A DNA stretch of 64,000 bases from Anaerocolumna aminovalerica (GCF_900115365.1 NZ_FOWD01000016.1:1-64000), one strand, 5' to 3'. Positions 8,533 to 17,824 are shown, counted from the first letter of the stretch. Made by a program: numbers and translations. Notes: generated by a model not told the origin, from the sequence alone.

Positions 8533-9447
8533 TTAAGTAATATTATCACCGACTCCCCGTCGATATACTCTTCTCCAGCCTGCATTCTTATATATTTCTC
8601 CCTGCTCTTCAAAAATCTCTCCCGCCATATTGTCATCCATCAGCCGGTACCGGAACCAGGCTGTCAATATCCCCTTATATTTACCGCCTTCCTCCTGAAT
8701 CTCCGTATGGGAACAATAGCGGGCTTCCAGAAACCAACCTTCAACACCGGTTTCTAATCTGTTAATAGCAGCAAGACAACTTCTGAAGGGTGAGATAATA
8801 AAATCTAGGGTGCCGGTTAAAACCAAAAAAGGAACATTAATTCTTTCCGTTACATATACATCCTCAGGATCACACCATCGCAGAGCTGGAAGTGCAATAG
8901 AAACAATGGTTTTAATATAATTCCCTTCCGTAAAATTCGTATGCAGATTAATCACACCTGTAGAACCCTGGGAATGTCCCCCACAGCCTATCCGCTGCTT
9001 ATCAACATGCATGTAGAAAATACTGTCAGGCTTCGCATTCTCCTCAAGCAGATAGGAAAGAGCCTCCTTTAGGGGCTTCCCGGTTCCAGTCTCACTATTA
9101 TAGGTATTCATAACAATAAAGCCCCAGGAAGCTAGATGCCGATGCAACTCTTCATAATTCTTCGGCAGGGCGGCTGTTCCATTGCCCCAAATAATTACCG
9201 GAAGTGCTCCCTCCAAATTGACAGGAGCATATAGAATAAAGCTTTCTTTATTCTCCCCATCACCTATGATATGAGTCTTTACTTTATGTTCTCCTTCTCC
9301 GCTGAAGAAGTATTCCCGACTTTCTTTGGTAACCGGACTTTTTATCCATCTGCCAAGGAACAGCGGCAGGAATATGGTGCTGCACAATAACAGCATTGCA
9401 GCGAAAATAATCGCCAGTATTAATAATAAAATCCACATGGAATTCAT
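8533..9447 (-). CDS. membrane-anchored alpha/beta hydrolase
   Basis: A 304-residue protein with an N-terminal hydrophobic anchor (residues about 4-32) and an alpha/beta-hydrolase fold. The nucleophile elbow is GHSQGS within IGCGGHSQGSTGVI; a His near the end (CSHTEIQE) and an Asp in TGTLDFIISP complete a plausible triad. The layout resembles dienelactone-hydrolase/cutinase-like esterases. Substrate unknown. The 240 nt separating it from the MATE gene hold no supportable gene. Confidence 0.7.
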   Translation of the reverse strand: MNSMWILLLILAIIFAAMLLLCSTIFLPLFLGRWIKSPVTKESREYFFSGEGEHKVKTHIIGDGENKESFILYAPVNLEGALPVIIWGNGTAALPKNYEELHRHLASWGFIVMNTYNSETGTGKPLKEALSYLLEENAKPDSIFYMHVDKQRIGCGGHSQGSTGVINLHTNFTEGNYIKTIVSIALPALRWCDPEDVYVTERINVPFLVLTGTLDFIISPFRSCLAAINRLETGVEGWFLEARYCSHTEIQEEGGKYKGILTAWFRYRLMDDNMAGEIFEEQGEIYKNAGWRRVYRRGVGDNIT

Positions 9448-9522
9448 CCTATGCCTTTCATTTTTTTCAACAGTTTGTAAATCATCTCCTGCTGCATCTT
9501 CTACAATAGCAATATTACCAAG

Positions 9523-10038
9523 TTAATCATTATTAAAAATAGAGTACAGATAAGTTAATATATTTCTATTTCTGCTATTATTAAACTCTTTTTCTTTTCT
9601 CATGCCAATTTTTTCAGCAACCCTTCTGGATGCCTCATGATTAAAGGGCATATTGGCACACAATTTATCTATCCCTAAATTACTAAAGGCATAGTTCTTA
9701 CACGCCTCTGCTGCCTCAACAGCATATCCATTTCGCCAATATGGTTGATGAATAATATAACCTAAATCCTTTTCTTGTTTACCGTCGATTTCTGAAATCA
9801 TGATTCCACAATCTCCAATTAACATATCAGTATCTTTTAAAATAACAGCCCATCTTCCAAATCCTAATTTATTATATCTCTCAATATTATTATGGACCCA
9901 GTTTTCGGACTGTTGTAGAGTGAATGGTGAAGGCCAAAATCCCATTGTTATAGGATTTGAAAGAATTGTATTTAACGCTGGCACATCATTCACGGAATAT
10001 TCTTTAATAATTAATCGTTTTGTTTCTATTATATTCAT
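9523..10038 (-). CDS. GNAT family N-acetyltransferase (RimJ/RimL type)
   Basis: A 171-residue single-domain protein. It opens with IIETKRLIIKEYSVNDVPAL, typical of the RimJ/RimL/YdaF group, and has the acetyl-CoA-binding region DLGYIIHQPYWRNGYAVEAA followed by SRRVAEKIGMRKE. Such enzymes acetylate N-termini of proteins or small amines with acetyl-CoA. A clear AAGGAG precedes the ATG. The substrate cannot be told from sequence. Confidence 0.82.
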   Translation of the reverse strand: MNIIETKRLIIKEYSVNDVPALNTILSNPITMGFWPSPFTLQQSENWVHNNIERYNKLGFGRWAVILKDTDMLIGDCGIMISEIDGKQEKDLGYIIHQPYWRNGYAVEAAEACKNYAFSNLGIDKLCANMPFNHEASRRVAEKIGMRKEKEFNNSRNRNILTYLYSIFNND

Positions 10039-10344
10039 TTATCAGATATCTCCTTATAAATTAGTAACACGGACAAAAAGCAGTCCGTATCTTTTAGATT
10101 TTTCTTATCTTTTCATCTCTTGAAAACAAGAACTTTAAGTAAACTATTCATATACTTACCTGAGGCTCCTTAAAATTTCTGCCACTTCAAATATTTTTCT
10201 ACAGTATTGCAAATGTATGAATTAGTATCTACAACAGCTTTATTCTATATATCATATTCATTTCCAATTAAGTATTATAACAAATAACACCTAATCAATA
10301 TCTATAAATAGCTGGATTGCTATTTTATTCAGACATGTTATATG

Positions 10345-10413
10345 ATATCACACTACATATTAAATTCAATTAAATATTGCTATAAAATAGCAATATGATT
10401 AACTATGTTGTAT
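10345..10413 (+). repeat. 69-bp dispersed repeat, copy 2
   Basis: Direct copy of 6478-6546 (63/69). Its core is a perfect inverted repeat ATTGCTA-TAAAA-TAGCAAT at 10376-10394. It lies in the 566-nt gene-free gap 10039-10604, about 190 nt before the spore photoproduct lyase start. The remainder of the gap is AT-rich with nothing else I can support. Confidence 0.7.
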
Positions 10414-10604
10414 GTTAGGGCCGATGTTACTGAACCTTCCGTTTTCATGAAAATATCCACCTGTTTTTATGGGAATTTTCTTAAGGTCAATATACGGAAA
10501 CATATCAATACTTTTTTATATATGCTCTAAAATATAAATTTCATAGAATTTTATTAGGCATATTTAAAATATAAAGAGGACAAACTAAAATAGGAGGTGG
10601 TTCA

Positions 10605-11600
10605 TTGAATCCAAATATTGTTTATTATGAAGAAGAAGCATTAAATTACTCACTTGGAAAAACTCTTTTTAAAAAATATAATTCAGCTGAATGGGTTAAA
10701 ATTGAAAATCATAATAATATTCCGGAACTCAGAAACAATCAGAACAGTGAGTTTGCTAGAATGAAGCAGAATCTTGTGATTGGAATCAGAAAAACTCATA
10801 AATATGTACCTAATTCAAAAACCTCTGACTTTTTAGTACCATATACCTCCTCAGGATGTAGTGCTATGTGTCTCTACTGTTATTTAGTATGTAGTTATAA
10901 TAAATGTTCATATATGAGGCTTTTCGTAAATAGGGAACAGATGTTGAACAAACTAATTAAAACTTCCAATCAGAGTAGTTCAGATCTGACGTTTGAGATA
11001 GGAAGCAATAGTGACTTAATACTCGAAAATACCATTACCGGTAACCTTGAATGGACAATAGAGAATTTCGGTAAGAATGACCGGGGATATATAACATTTC
11101 CTTCTAAATTTGATATGGTGAATCCATTATTAAATCTTGAACACAAAGGCAGGACAATAATCAGAATAAGCGTTAATCCCCAGGAAATTATTAAAAAAGT
11201 AGAATTTGGTACTTCTTCTCTGGAAAATAGAATAAAAGCAATAAATAGTTTAAAAGAAGCCGGATACAAAATCGGGATATTAGTAGCTCCTGTGGTTTTA
11301 ATTGAAAACTGGGAAGCTTTATATAGAGAATTATTTAATATTCTGGCTGAAACATTATCTCAAAAGGTAAAGAATGAGCTGTTTTTTGAGGTTATTTTTA
11401 TGACATACAGTTATATTCATAGAATGATTAACACCGAAGCTTTCCCTAATGCAATTGATTTATATGATAAAGATATAATGACAGGTAGAGGAAGGGGGAA
11501 ATACTGCTACAACCCAGCTACAAGAGAAAAAGGAGAAGAATTTTTAAGATATGAAATTACAAAACGTTTTCCCGATAACAAAATTATGTACATTGTATAA
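10605..11600 (+). CDS. splB: spore photoproduct lyase
   Basis: A 331-residue radical SAM enzyme that repairs the UV-induced thymine dimer (spore photoproduct) during germination. The [4Fe-4S]-binding motif is in SGCSAMCLYCYLVC, with the SPL-typical spacing CxxxCxxC and a Cys-rich follow-on (NKCSYMRLFVN). The C-terminal half contains APVVLIENWE and RGRGKYCYNPATRE, as in clostridial SplB. Translation starts at TTG 10605, 5 nt after the strong site AGGAGGTGG. A terminator follows at 11660. This gene is good evidence for an endospore former. Confidence 0.88.
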   Translation: MNPNIVYYEEEALNYSLGKTLFKKYNSAEWVKIENHNNIPELRNNQNSEFARMKQNLVIGIRKTHKYVPNSKTSDFLVPYTSSGCSAMCLYCYLVCSYNKCSYMRLFVNREQMLNKLIKTSNQSSSDLTFEIGSNSDLILENTITGNLEWTIENFGKNDRGYITFPSKFDMVNPLLNLEHKGRTIIRISVNPQEIIKKVEFGTSSLENRIKAINSLKEAGYKIGILVAPVVLIENWEALYRELFNILAETLSQKVKNELFFEVIFMTYSYIHRMINTEAFPNAIDLYDKDIMTGRGRGKYCYNPATREKGEEFLRYEITKRFPDNKIMYIV

Positions 11601-11659
11601 GTTATACAAATGCCGAATCAGTTATAACCATAGTATAGGAATATCACGGTTATCCAATC

Positions 11660-11686
11660 CTCACCTTGTTGTGAGTTTTGTTTTTT
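11660..11686 (+). terminator. terminator of splB
   Basis: CTCAC, 6-nt loop, GTGAG, followed by TTTTGTTTTTT: a compact rho-independent terminator 60 nt past the splB stop. Confidence 0.75.
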
Positions 11687-11744
11687 AATTCCACAAAATA
11701 TAATTATAATAATCTGTATTATGAAAATTACTCCAGGTTACAGC

Positions 11745-11776
11745 AAAAAGCAGGTACCCTGATAGTTACCTGCTTT
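11745..11776 (-). terminator. terminator of azoreductase gene
   Basis: Ten-base arms AAAGCAGGTA / TACCTGCTTT around a 10-nt loop, with a U-rich continuation on the minus strand, located 35 nt past the azoreductase stop. Confidence 0.8.
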
Positions 11777-11810
11777 AATTAACTCCACTGATTTCACATT
11801 AACAAATAAA

Positions 11811-12458
11811 CTAAAACTGAATTTGATCTACAATAGTATCTATTTTGCCTTTTGCTTTTTCTATAGCTTCAGATTTTTCCTTTTCTGTAGTACCTGTACC
11901 ATCTATCAAAAGTTGTTCAAATTTGCTTATACCAATGAACTTCATAATATCTTCCACATAATTTAGACCTTTATCAAGAACAGGCTTCATTAACCATGGA
12001 ATATTGGCACCAGAAGATTGAACATAAATAAATGTACGCGGTCTGTCATTTAAAAGTCCTTCCGGCTTATTGTTTGTAAAAGTTATTGACTTTTCTGCCT
12101 GAACAATACAATCTATATAATCTTTAAGTATCGCTGGAAATGATAGGCTCCACATAGGAGAAGCTATAATATAAACTGATGCAGCTACAAACTGGTCGCA
12201 TAGTTTTATCATTTGCTGTACATCATTCTGTTCTTGAACTGTCAATTTTGAAAGAGCATCTGTACTTGCCAAAGTACTGCGGCTACTAAAATAGCTGTAC
12301 TTTGGGCGTGGAATATGTTCATTATATAAATCCAATTCTTCCAGGGTTAAATCCTTATATTTATCCAGAATGCTGTTAACTAATGCTCGACCTACTGTTT
12401 TACTTGATGATATTTCTTCGGGTTTTGAGTTTGCAACAATATAAAGCAGTTTTTTCAT
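11811..12458 (-). CDS. azoR: FMN-dependent NADH-azoreductase / quinone reductase
   Basis: A 215-residue flavodoxin-fold protein. The N-terminal LLYIVANSKPEEISSSKTVG matches the FMN-phosphate loop of AzoR enzymes, and SPMWSLSFPAILKDYIDCI matches the flavin-ring segment. These FMN proteins use NADH to reduce azo dyes and quinones by two electrons and often respond to quinone or thiol stress. It stands between two terminators and separate from the downstream MFS gene, so is likely its own unit. Confidence 0.82.
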   Translation of the reverse strand: MKKLLYIVANSKPEEISSSKTVGRALVNSILDKYKDLTLEELDLYNEHIPRPKYSYFSSRSTLASTDALSKLTVQEQNDVQQMIKLCDQFVAASVYIIASPMWSLSFPAILKDYIDCIVQAEKSITFTNNKPEGLLNDRPRTFIYVQSSGANIPWLMKPVLDKGLNYVEDIMKFIGISKFEQLLIDGTGTTEKEKSEAIEKAKGKIDTIVDQIQF

Positions 12459-12569
12459 TTTATATTTCCTCCTTCTGAGTTATAACATATTATCTGTACT
12501 AGAATTAGGAAATATTCAAAAATAATTTTATGGTTTTCGGAATAGATAGGGAATAGATTTTCATTAGGT

Positions 12570-13712
12570 TCACTTTTTCAGTTTTTGAGCTTTTAATGCA
12601 ATAAGATACAGAATACCCGCCAATATGGGGAATATAGCCATTAATGCAAACATAGACCCATATCCGGTATAAGATGATATGGTACCTGCCAAAACTGCTC
12701 CGATACCGATTCCACCGTCAAAACCTGTAAAAAATGTGGCGTTTGCAGAACCCATTCTATCTTTTGGTACTTTAATAATTGCCATAGTCTGTAGACTGGA
12801 CTGCGCTGCGCCCACACCAATCCCATAAATCGCCGCGCAGATCAGAAAAAAGATCAGGCTATTACTCACTGAAAGCAACAGCAATGCAGCCGGTATCAAA
12901 AGTACGCCTGACCAGATACCTGTACCAAACCCCATCCGGTCAACGAGTTTTCCAAAGAAAGGACGAGTTATCAGCATACTTATAGCATATACGGTAAAAA
13001 AGGCTCCTACTCCCATAATGGATTTTTGTGCCCCATATAATGCTAAAAATGTGATAATGGCTCCCCATGTAATCATAATCAAAAACATAATAGCAGATGG
13101 TAAAAGGGCTTCTCGGGCATACAACGATGTTTTTTTGGTTCTTACGTCCTCTGCAGCAGGACGATCCTTATAATTAATGAGAAGAGCCAAAAAGATTGTA
13201 ATCGTTAAAAATGCAGATGCCAATATAATATTTTTCTGCATACCAAGTGACAAAGCAATCGCTGGAGCAAGGGCCATGGCAATGCTGCTTGCAAGACTAA
13301 AATATCCCATGCCTTCGGAAAAATGTTTCTTTGGTATATTATCAGAAGCAATTGTACTGCAAGCAGTATTGGCTATTCCCCAAACCATTCCATGTGCGCA
13401 TCTGATAACAATAATCATTCCGATCACGGGAAAAAACCAATATGCCACTGTTGATAATAGCATTCCGGTTACCCCAAAAATAAAAATCCATTTCCGTCCA
13501 TACTTATCAAGCATAATGCCTGCAAAGGGACGCACGAGTAGTATGGCGGCAGTCATGATTCCTTGTAACCATCCAAGAATACTATCAGGGGCTCCAAGTG
13601 ACTTCAGGTAAGGCGGTAATGCTGAAGGAAATAGCTGAAACGCAAAGAACATAAAGAAATTGACAAATGTGATAATAACCAGATTTTTGGTCCAAAGATC
13701 TGTTTTATTCAT
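12570..13712 (-). CDS. MFS transporter
   Basis: A 380-residue protein with twelve predicted membrane helices and the MFS signature LDKYGRKWIF between helices 2 and 3 (residues about 67-76), repeated weakly as LVDRMGFGTG after helix 8. The start codon overlaps the end of the upstream marR (ATGAATAA), so the pair is translationally coupled. Drug or metabolite efflux controlled by the MarR regulator is the natural reading; the substrate is unknown. Confidence 0.85.
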   Translation of the reverse strand: MNKTDLWTKNLVIITFVNFFMFFAFQLFPSALPPYLKSLGAPDSILGWLQGIMTAAILLVRPFAGIMLDKYGRKWIFIFGVTGMLLSTVAYWFFPVIGMIIVIRCAHGMVWGIANTACSTIASDNIPKKHFSEGMGYFSLASSIAMALAPAIALSLGMQKNIILASAFLTITIFLALLINYKDRPAAEDVRTKKTSLYAREALLPSAIMFLIMITWGAIITFLALYGAQKSIMGVGAFFTVYAISMLITRPFFGKLVDRMGFGTGIWSGVLLIPAALLLLSVSNSLIFFLICAAIYGIGVGAAQSSLQTMAIIKVPKDRMGSANATFFTGFDGGIGIGAVLAGTISSYTGYGSMFALMAIFPILAGILYLIALKAQKLKK

Positions 13713-14166
13713 TTTCGTACTCCTTCTCTGACAATAGCATATTCTCAGAAATAATATTATCCAAAACCTTCTGCATGAGAGTTAGAAGTTGTGTAATTTC
13801 AGTCTGAGATAATCCTTTTGTAGATACATCAATAATTTTCTGAAATATACTCTGAACAAAGGGGGACTTTTCCCGTCCTTTTTCTGTCAGATATAAATGC
13901 TCTATTCGACCATCCCTTTCGTCTTTTTGCCTTCTGACATAACCCTTTTCAGTTAGGTTTTTCACTGCTTTTGCAGTAGTAGATTTACTTATGTGCAAAT
14001 GTTCACTTAATTCTTTTTGTGACAGACCTTCCCACAGTGAAATCACAAGAAAGAAGTCATATTGTCCATTTTTTATATCTAAATCATTTAACGTACTACT
14101 AAGGAGCATTTGTATGTTGCGATAAATCGCTGCATTTACCTGCCCTATGGTTACGTTCTTTTCCAT
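13705..14166 (-). CDS. MarR family transcriptional regulator
   Basis: About 153 residues from the ATG at 14166 (MEKNVTIGQVN). A longer open frame reaches 14238 but would begin upstream of the predicted transcription start and run through the operator, whereas 14166 has AAAGGAG 9 nt before it. The winged helix is clear: LSQKELSEHLHISKSTTAKAV, then the wing KDERDGRIEHLYLTEKG. It overlaps the MFS gene by 8 nt. Binding to the 30-bp palindrome over its own start region would make the operon autoregulated and inducible by the transporter's substrate. Confidence 0.87.
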   Translation of the reverse strand: MEKNVTIGQVNAAIYRNIQMLLSSTLNDLDIKNGQYDFFLVISLWEGLSQKELSEHLHISKSTTAKAVKNLTEKGYVRRQKDERDGRIEHLYLTEKGREKSPFVQSIFQKIIDVSTKGLSQTEITQLLTLMQKVLDNIISENMLLSEKEYENE

Positions 14167-14180
14167 ATTAATCACTCCTT

Positions 14181-14238
14181 TTGATATAGTTTCAAGTGAA
14201 ACTATATCAAGTATAGCACATATTAGTTTCCTTTGCAA
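14181..14238 (-). promoter_or_regulatory. promoter plus perfect 30-bp operator of the marR-MFS operon
   Basis: Minus strand: TTGCAA (14233-14238), 17-nt spacer, TATACT (14210-14215), then a perfect palindrome at 14181-14210 with 14-nt arms TTGATATAGTTTCA / TGAAACTATATCAA around CT. The palindrome begins at the last base of the -10 box, covers the start point and abuts the ribosome site, ideal for a dimeric MarR repressor. Confidence 0.85.
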
Positions 14239-14403
14239 CTATTTTCATGCAATGCTATAATAACACTCTTAAGATAAAAGGTAGAGTAGCACTTTGAATG
14301 AATCCCGAAAAAAAGGGCTGAAAACGGCACTTTTTCAGCTCATTTTCGCCCATTTTGTTTTGTTGTCTCTGTTTTGTGTTCTTGATATATAGTTTTGTTG
14401 GAG

Positions 14404-15279
14404 CTAATAGGCTAATATCTCATAGCCATTATTAGTAACTAAAACCATGACTTCCCATTGGGCTGATGGCATTCCATCTCCCGTATAAACTGTCCAGCCA
14501 TCATTATCATCTACAAAAATTTTATCAGTTCCCATGTTGACCATTGGCTCAATAGTAAATACCATGCCCGGGGCTAACAGCATTTCTGTTCCTTTTTTTG
14601 AAACATAGCTTACCCAGGGTTCCTCATGAAATTGCAAACCAATACCATGTCCGCCGATTTCCTGTACTACCGTATATCCATTGCTCATAGCATGTTCATG
14701 CACAGCTTGCCCCATATCGCCTAAAAATCCCCACGGCTTTATTTGCTCCAATCCTAATTCAATGCATTCCTTAGCCACTTCCACCAGTTTCTTTTTTTCA
14801 GGACTTACATTTCCGATACAGAACATTCTTGATGAATCTGAAAAGAACCCATTATATATTGTAGAAACATCAATATTTATAATATCCCCATCTTTCAGCA
14901 AAACATCACTTGATGGTATGCCATGGCATACTTGATCATTGATTGATGTACATACGCTTTTAGGAAAACCTTCAAAATTGAGTGTGGCTGGAATTCCACC
15001 TAAAGCCACCGTTTTTTCATAAATCAAATGATCAATTTGTTCTGTTGCCATTCCTATGTGCAGCTGTTCAGATATGAAATCTAAAACTGCTATATTGATT
15101 TTTCCACTTTCTCTAATCCCAATAATTTGTTCTGGATTTTTTATAATTTTTCTGGGTGGAATAATACAACCTTGGTTTTTGTACCATGATAGCTTTTCAT
15201 CAAATGACTCATGACATTTTTTATACTTAATTCCGCTTCCACACCAACATAAATCATTTCGTCCAATTTTATTTAACAT
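14404..15279 (-). CDS. map: type I methionine aminopeptidase with SEC-C zinc motif
   Basis: About 291 residues from ATG 15279, chosen because AAGGAG sits 8 nt before it (a GTG 9 nt upstream overlaps that site). The N-terminus carries a SEC-C-like zinc motif CWCGSGIKYKKCH (C11, C13, C22, H23). The pita-bread core has the metal ligands Asp137, Asp148, His211, Glu244 and Glu276 and the substrate His in VCHG. It removes initiator methionine from nascent proteins; SEC-C-bearing MetAPs probably use the motif to dock at the ribosome. Usually a second, accessory MetAP in clostridia. Confidence 0.88.
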   Translation of the reverse strand: MLNKIGRNDLCWCGSGIKYKKCHESFDEKLSWYKNQGCIIPPRKIIKNPEQIIGIRESGKINIAVLDFISEQLHIGMATEQIDHLIYEKTVALGGIPATLNFEGFPKSVCTSINDQVCHGIPSSDVLLKDGDIINIDVSTIYNGFFSDSSRMFCIGNVSPEKKKLVEVAKECIELGLEQIKPWGFLGDMGQAVHEHAMSNGYTVVQEIGGHGIGLQFHEEPWVSYVSKKGTEMLLAPGMVFTIEPMVNMGTDKIFVDDNDGWTVYTGDGMPSAQWEVMVLVTNNGYEILAY

Positions 15280-15297
15280 GAAAAACACTCCTTACAT

Positions 15298-15669
15298 TTA
15301 CTGTGGGGTTTTTAAGTCTATTTGAACTTTATCAAAAGTTAAGATTTCAGGCAACAATTTACGATATTGAAAGGGTGTATAACCATAAGCACGTGTAAAA
15401 GCCCTTGTAAATGCTTCATGTGATGAAAATCCATATTGTATAGCAATGTCAATAATTCGTCCCTTCGTTTTCTGTAACGCCACCGCTGCCATACTTAGTT
15501 GCCGCTTCTGAATATAATCTTTAAATGAAACACCGACATATTCATGGAACTTAGTAGAGCAATAACAAGGTGAATACCCTACAAAATCGGACATTTCTTC
15601 TAAAGTTGGACATTCTTCTATATTTTCTTCAACCCAATTAACCATATTTTCAATTGTTTTAATAGACAA
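15298..15669 (-). CDS. short AraC-type DNA-binding regulator
   Basis: A 123-residue protein that is little more than the double helix-turn-helix domain: the first HTH lies about residues 21-46 (PTLEEMSDFVGYSPCYCSTK) and the second about 69-94 (IIDIAIQYGFSSHEAFTRAF), followed by the AraC tail YTPFQYRK. No effector domain is present, as in SoxS/MarA-sized regulators. Start is a TTG after GGAG. It ends 19 nt before map, so the two are probably co-transcribed. Confidence 0.8.
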   Translation of the reverse strand: MSIKTIENMVNWVEENIEECPTLEEMSDFVGYSPCYCSTKFHEYVGVSFKDYIQKRQLSMAAVALQKTKGRIIDIAIQYGFSSHEAFTRAFTRAYGYTPFQYRKLLPEILTFDKVQIDLKTPQ

Positions 15670-15906
15670 TCCTGTTCACTCCTCACAACAATATTATATC
15701 TTCTTTTATATTTTAAAACTTGATTTCAGTTTCAATTATGGTAACATCATATAAATTGGACTTGTATATTCACAAAGATTACAATTTTTATATTATTATA
15801 TCATCACTCTCCATTGTCCAGATAAATTTAGATTCACCCACTTACCTTACGAAGACTCAATAATTTAAAAACGGAATACTCTAATCTCACTAATAACTTT
15901 ATTCTA

Positions 15907-16272
15907 CTATGCCCGTTTCGAAATTTCGTTCTCTATAAAGTCTTTAGAAATATACATTGCACTGATAATAGGGGCGAATCGCCTGTATTGAGCAGTCCCC
16001 ATGTCATACTTCATTTGAGCCTTCTCAGTTTTATTAATGATTGAAAGTACAGGCGGTAATGCTTTTTCTAAATCTGATTGCGTATACATCCCAATATTAT
16101 TATCATTTTCTATCAATGCCTTTGAAATATATAAAGCCTTGATTCTATTCTTTAAGAGAGAATGCTGTGATGTACCTTCTGCAAACTTTACTTGCATTTT
16201 TTCGCACTTACTGATGGTAGAAGATATGAGTTGTAACGCAGCATCCAGCTCTTTTTGCAAATAATTTTTCAT
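15907..16272 (-). CDS. duplicated-domain small protein, unknown function
   Basis: A 121-residue protein with two tandem copies of a unit of about 47 residues. Copy 1 has CEKMQVKFAEGTSQHSLLKN and ALYISKALIEN; copy 2 has TEKAQMKYDMGTAQYRRFAP and AMYISKDFIEN. The copies align without large gaps and are predicted helical. AGGAGG-type spacing precedes the ATG. No family name comes to mind; the conserved K-x-x-x-GT-x-Q/A pattern in both halves suggests a repeated binding surface. Confidence 0.65.
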   Translation of the reverse strand: MKNYLQKELDAALQLISSTISKCEKMQVKFAEGTSQHSLLKNRIKALYISKALIENDNNIGMYTQSDLEKALPPVLSIINKTEKAQMKYDMGTAQYRRFAPIISAMYISKDFIENEISKRA

Positions 16273-16352
16273 GTATTCCTCCTAAAAATTCAGCTATCAT
16301 TTAGTTATTTTTATCCCGTTCCTGCTTAGCATTTCTCATTGTAATTTAGAAT

Positions 16353-16720
16353 TTAGCATTTGATTTGGTATCCTGAATTTTTCAGGCAGGACAATGCCTT
16401 TTCATAATTAGTGGACTTGGTCAGAATATAATCTGTATTATAAGTCGATAAGGCGAAAATTCCGATCTCATTTCAGCAAGGATTGCAGAAATTTCCGACA
16501 AAATTCCAATCAAAGAAAAGTCCAGTTCTCCCTCAATTCTGAACATTTTCCAACCGTCATCCCGCTGGGTTACATTTTCAGGCACTTTGTTCGTTAAGCA
16601 AACGAGAGATATTTCCTCATCGGTTTTGCCAAGAAAACAGAACTTATCAGAAAAATCCACCTGGGAAATGTTCTGCACTTTACAGACGGATAATTCTTCA
16701 GTATAGGTTTTAATTAACAT
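16353..16720 (-). pseudogene. ACT domain protein, frameshifted
   Basis: The first 88 residues follow the family of stand-alone double-ACT proteins (COG3603 type): LGKTDEEISLVCLTNKVPEN and GELDFSLIGILSEISAILAE are typical. The open frame then runs into SEFSPYRLIIQIIF and stops at 16421. In the neighbouring frame, the expected ending appears instead, IGIFALSTYNTDYILTKST, then CLKNSGYQIKC and a stop at 16353. A single-base indel near 16465 explains both. Either a recent frameshift mutation or a sequencing error; the full-length gene would be 16353-16720. Confidence 0.75.
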
Positions 16721-16789
16721 GAGTCACACCTCCATAATTTACAATATACTCTTTTTCAGCCTGATCTCCCTTTGTGCTGCCAATTTTCC

Positions 16790-17824
16790 TTACTGCCGTA
16801 CACACTTATTGCGCAGACTCTTTTCAAATACTTTATAATTAATTTTCTGATCTAGTTTATTTATGGTACTTAAAATCTGCTGGAATCCTTTGTTATTCTT
16901 GCATAAAGTTATCCTTTCGACGCGGTTCGATTCTTCATTCCAAAACTTTATTATAACATTACTTATATTTCTTCGCAATATTTGAGGTGCATCTATACGA
17001 GTTATTAAAAACAAATCCCGGACCTGCTTTCCATTGAGGCATTCTTCAATTTCCTCTTTTGCCTCTTTACTATTTAAAAATGCTTCCTGTGTTCTCTCGG
17101 CTTCACTTATTCTTTGAATTTTCCTGCTATTATAGATAATACTTCCGAGCTTTGTGAGCGGTATCCTGCTATCCTGGTATATACTCAGGTCTATACTAAG
17201 ATAATAGAGAAAACCATCCATTGTTATTACAAAACCCGTTGTCTTTTGCAGCTTAATATTATTCCTGGCTGCTACAAAAATTAGAATACCGCTCCAAAAT
17301 AATACAGTCGCAACCGTTATGTAGTCTAATTCGTAATCTGGCGGCAGCTGATTCGCCAAAATCGGTATGGATAATAAAGTTCCTACCATCATTATAATTC
17401 CTAAGATATACCTTATAATAACTAGGGGATGAATGTTCTCACAAAGGTATAATGACTGAATCCACTGTGGCCGTGACACATTATCAGGCACATTGGGTCT
17501 TTGAAACCGGATTACGGCCGGAATCGGAGCCTTCTGATGCCATATTGATTTTTTTGCCGGTCTTTTCTCTGCCTTCCTTGTCTCCATAGTTAGCTTTATC
17601 TGTCCACTCAATTTTTTTAACTTCTTATAAGCAAAGCAGAAACTACCAACAGCAAAACACAATAAATCAATTTTAACTAAACTATAATAACCATCTGAAA
17701 ACATAATCGGAGAATCATCCATATCATACTGATAAACCAGAATGGTAACAAATACAATAAACAGCATTAATATTATTCCTATAATCGTAAAAACAACACC
17801 TATTTTCTTCATTTTGATGTCCAT
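16790..17824 (-). CDS. hypothetical membrane protein
   Basis: A 344-residue protein with two hydrophobic segments near the N-terminus (about 8-30 and 47-68), a basic linker, a second pair of membrane segments (about 137-158 and 168-188), then a long charged cytosolic-type tail. No catalytic motif is visible. Two start codons are possible: 17824 or the ATG at 17812, the latter better spaced from AAGGGA. Family not recognised. Confidence 0.6.
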   Translation of the reverse strand: MDIKMKKIGVVFTIIGIILMLFIVFVTILVYQYDMDDSPIMFSDGYYSLVKIDLLCFAVGSFCFAYKKLKKLSGQIKLTMETRKAEKRPAKKSIWHQKAPIPAVIRFQRPNVPDNVSRPQWIQSLYLCENIHPLVIIRYILGIIMMVGTLLSIPILANQLPPDYELDYITVATVLFWSGILIFVAARNNIKLQKTTGFVITMDGFLYYLSIDLSIYQDSRIPLTKLGSIIYNSRKIQRISEAERTQEAFLNSKEAKEEIEECLNGKQVRDLFLITRIDAPQILRRNISNVIIKFWNEESNRVERITLCKNNKGFQQILSTINKLDQKINYKVFEKSLRNKCVRQ

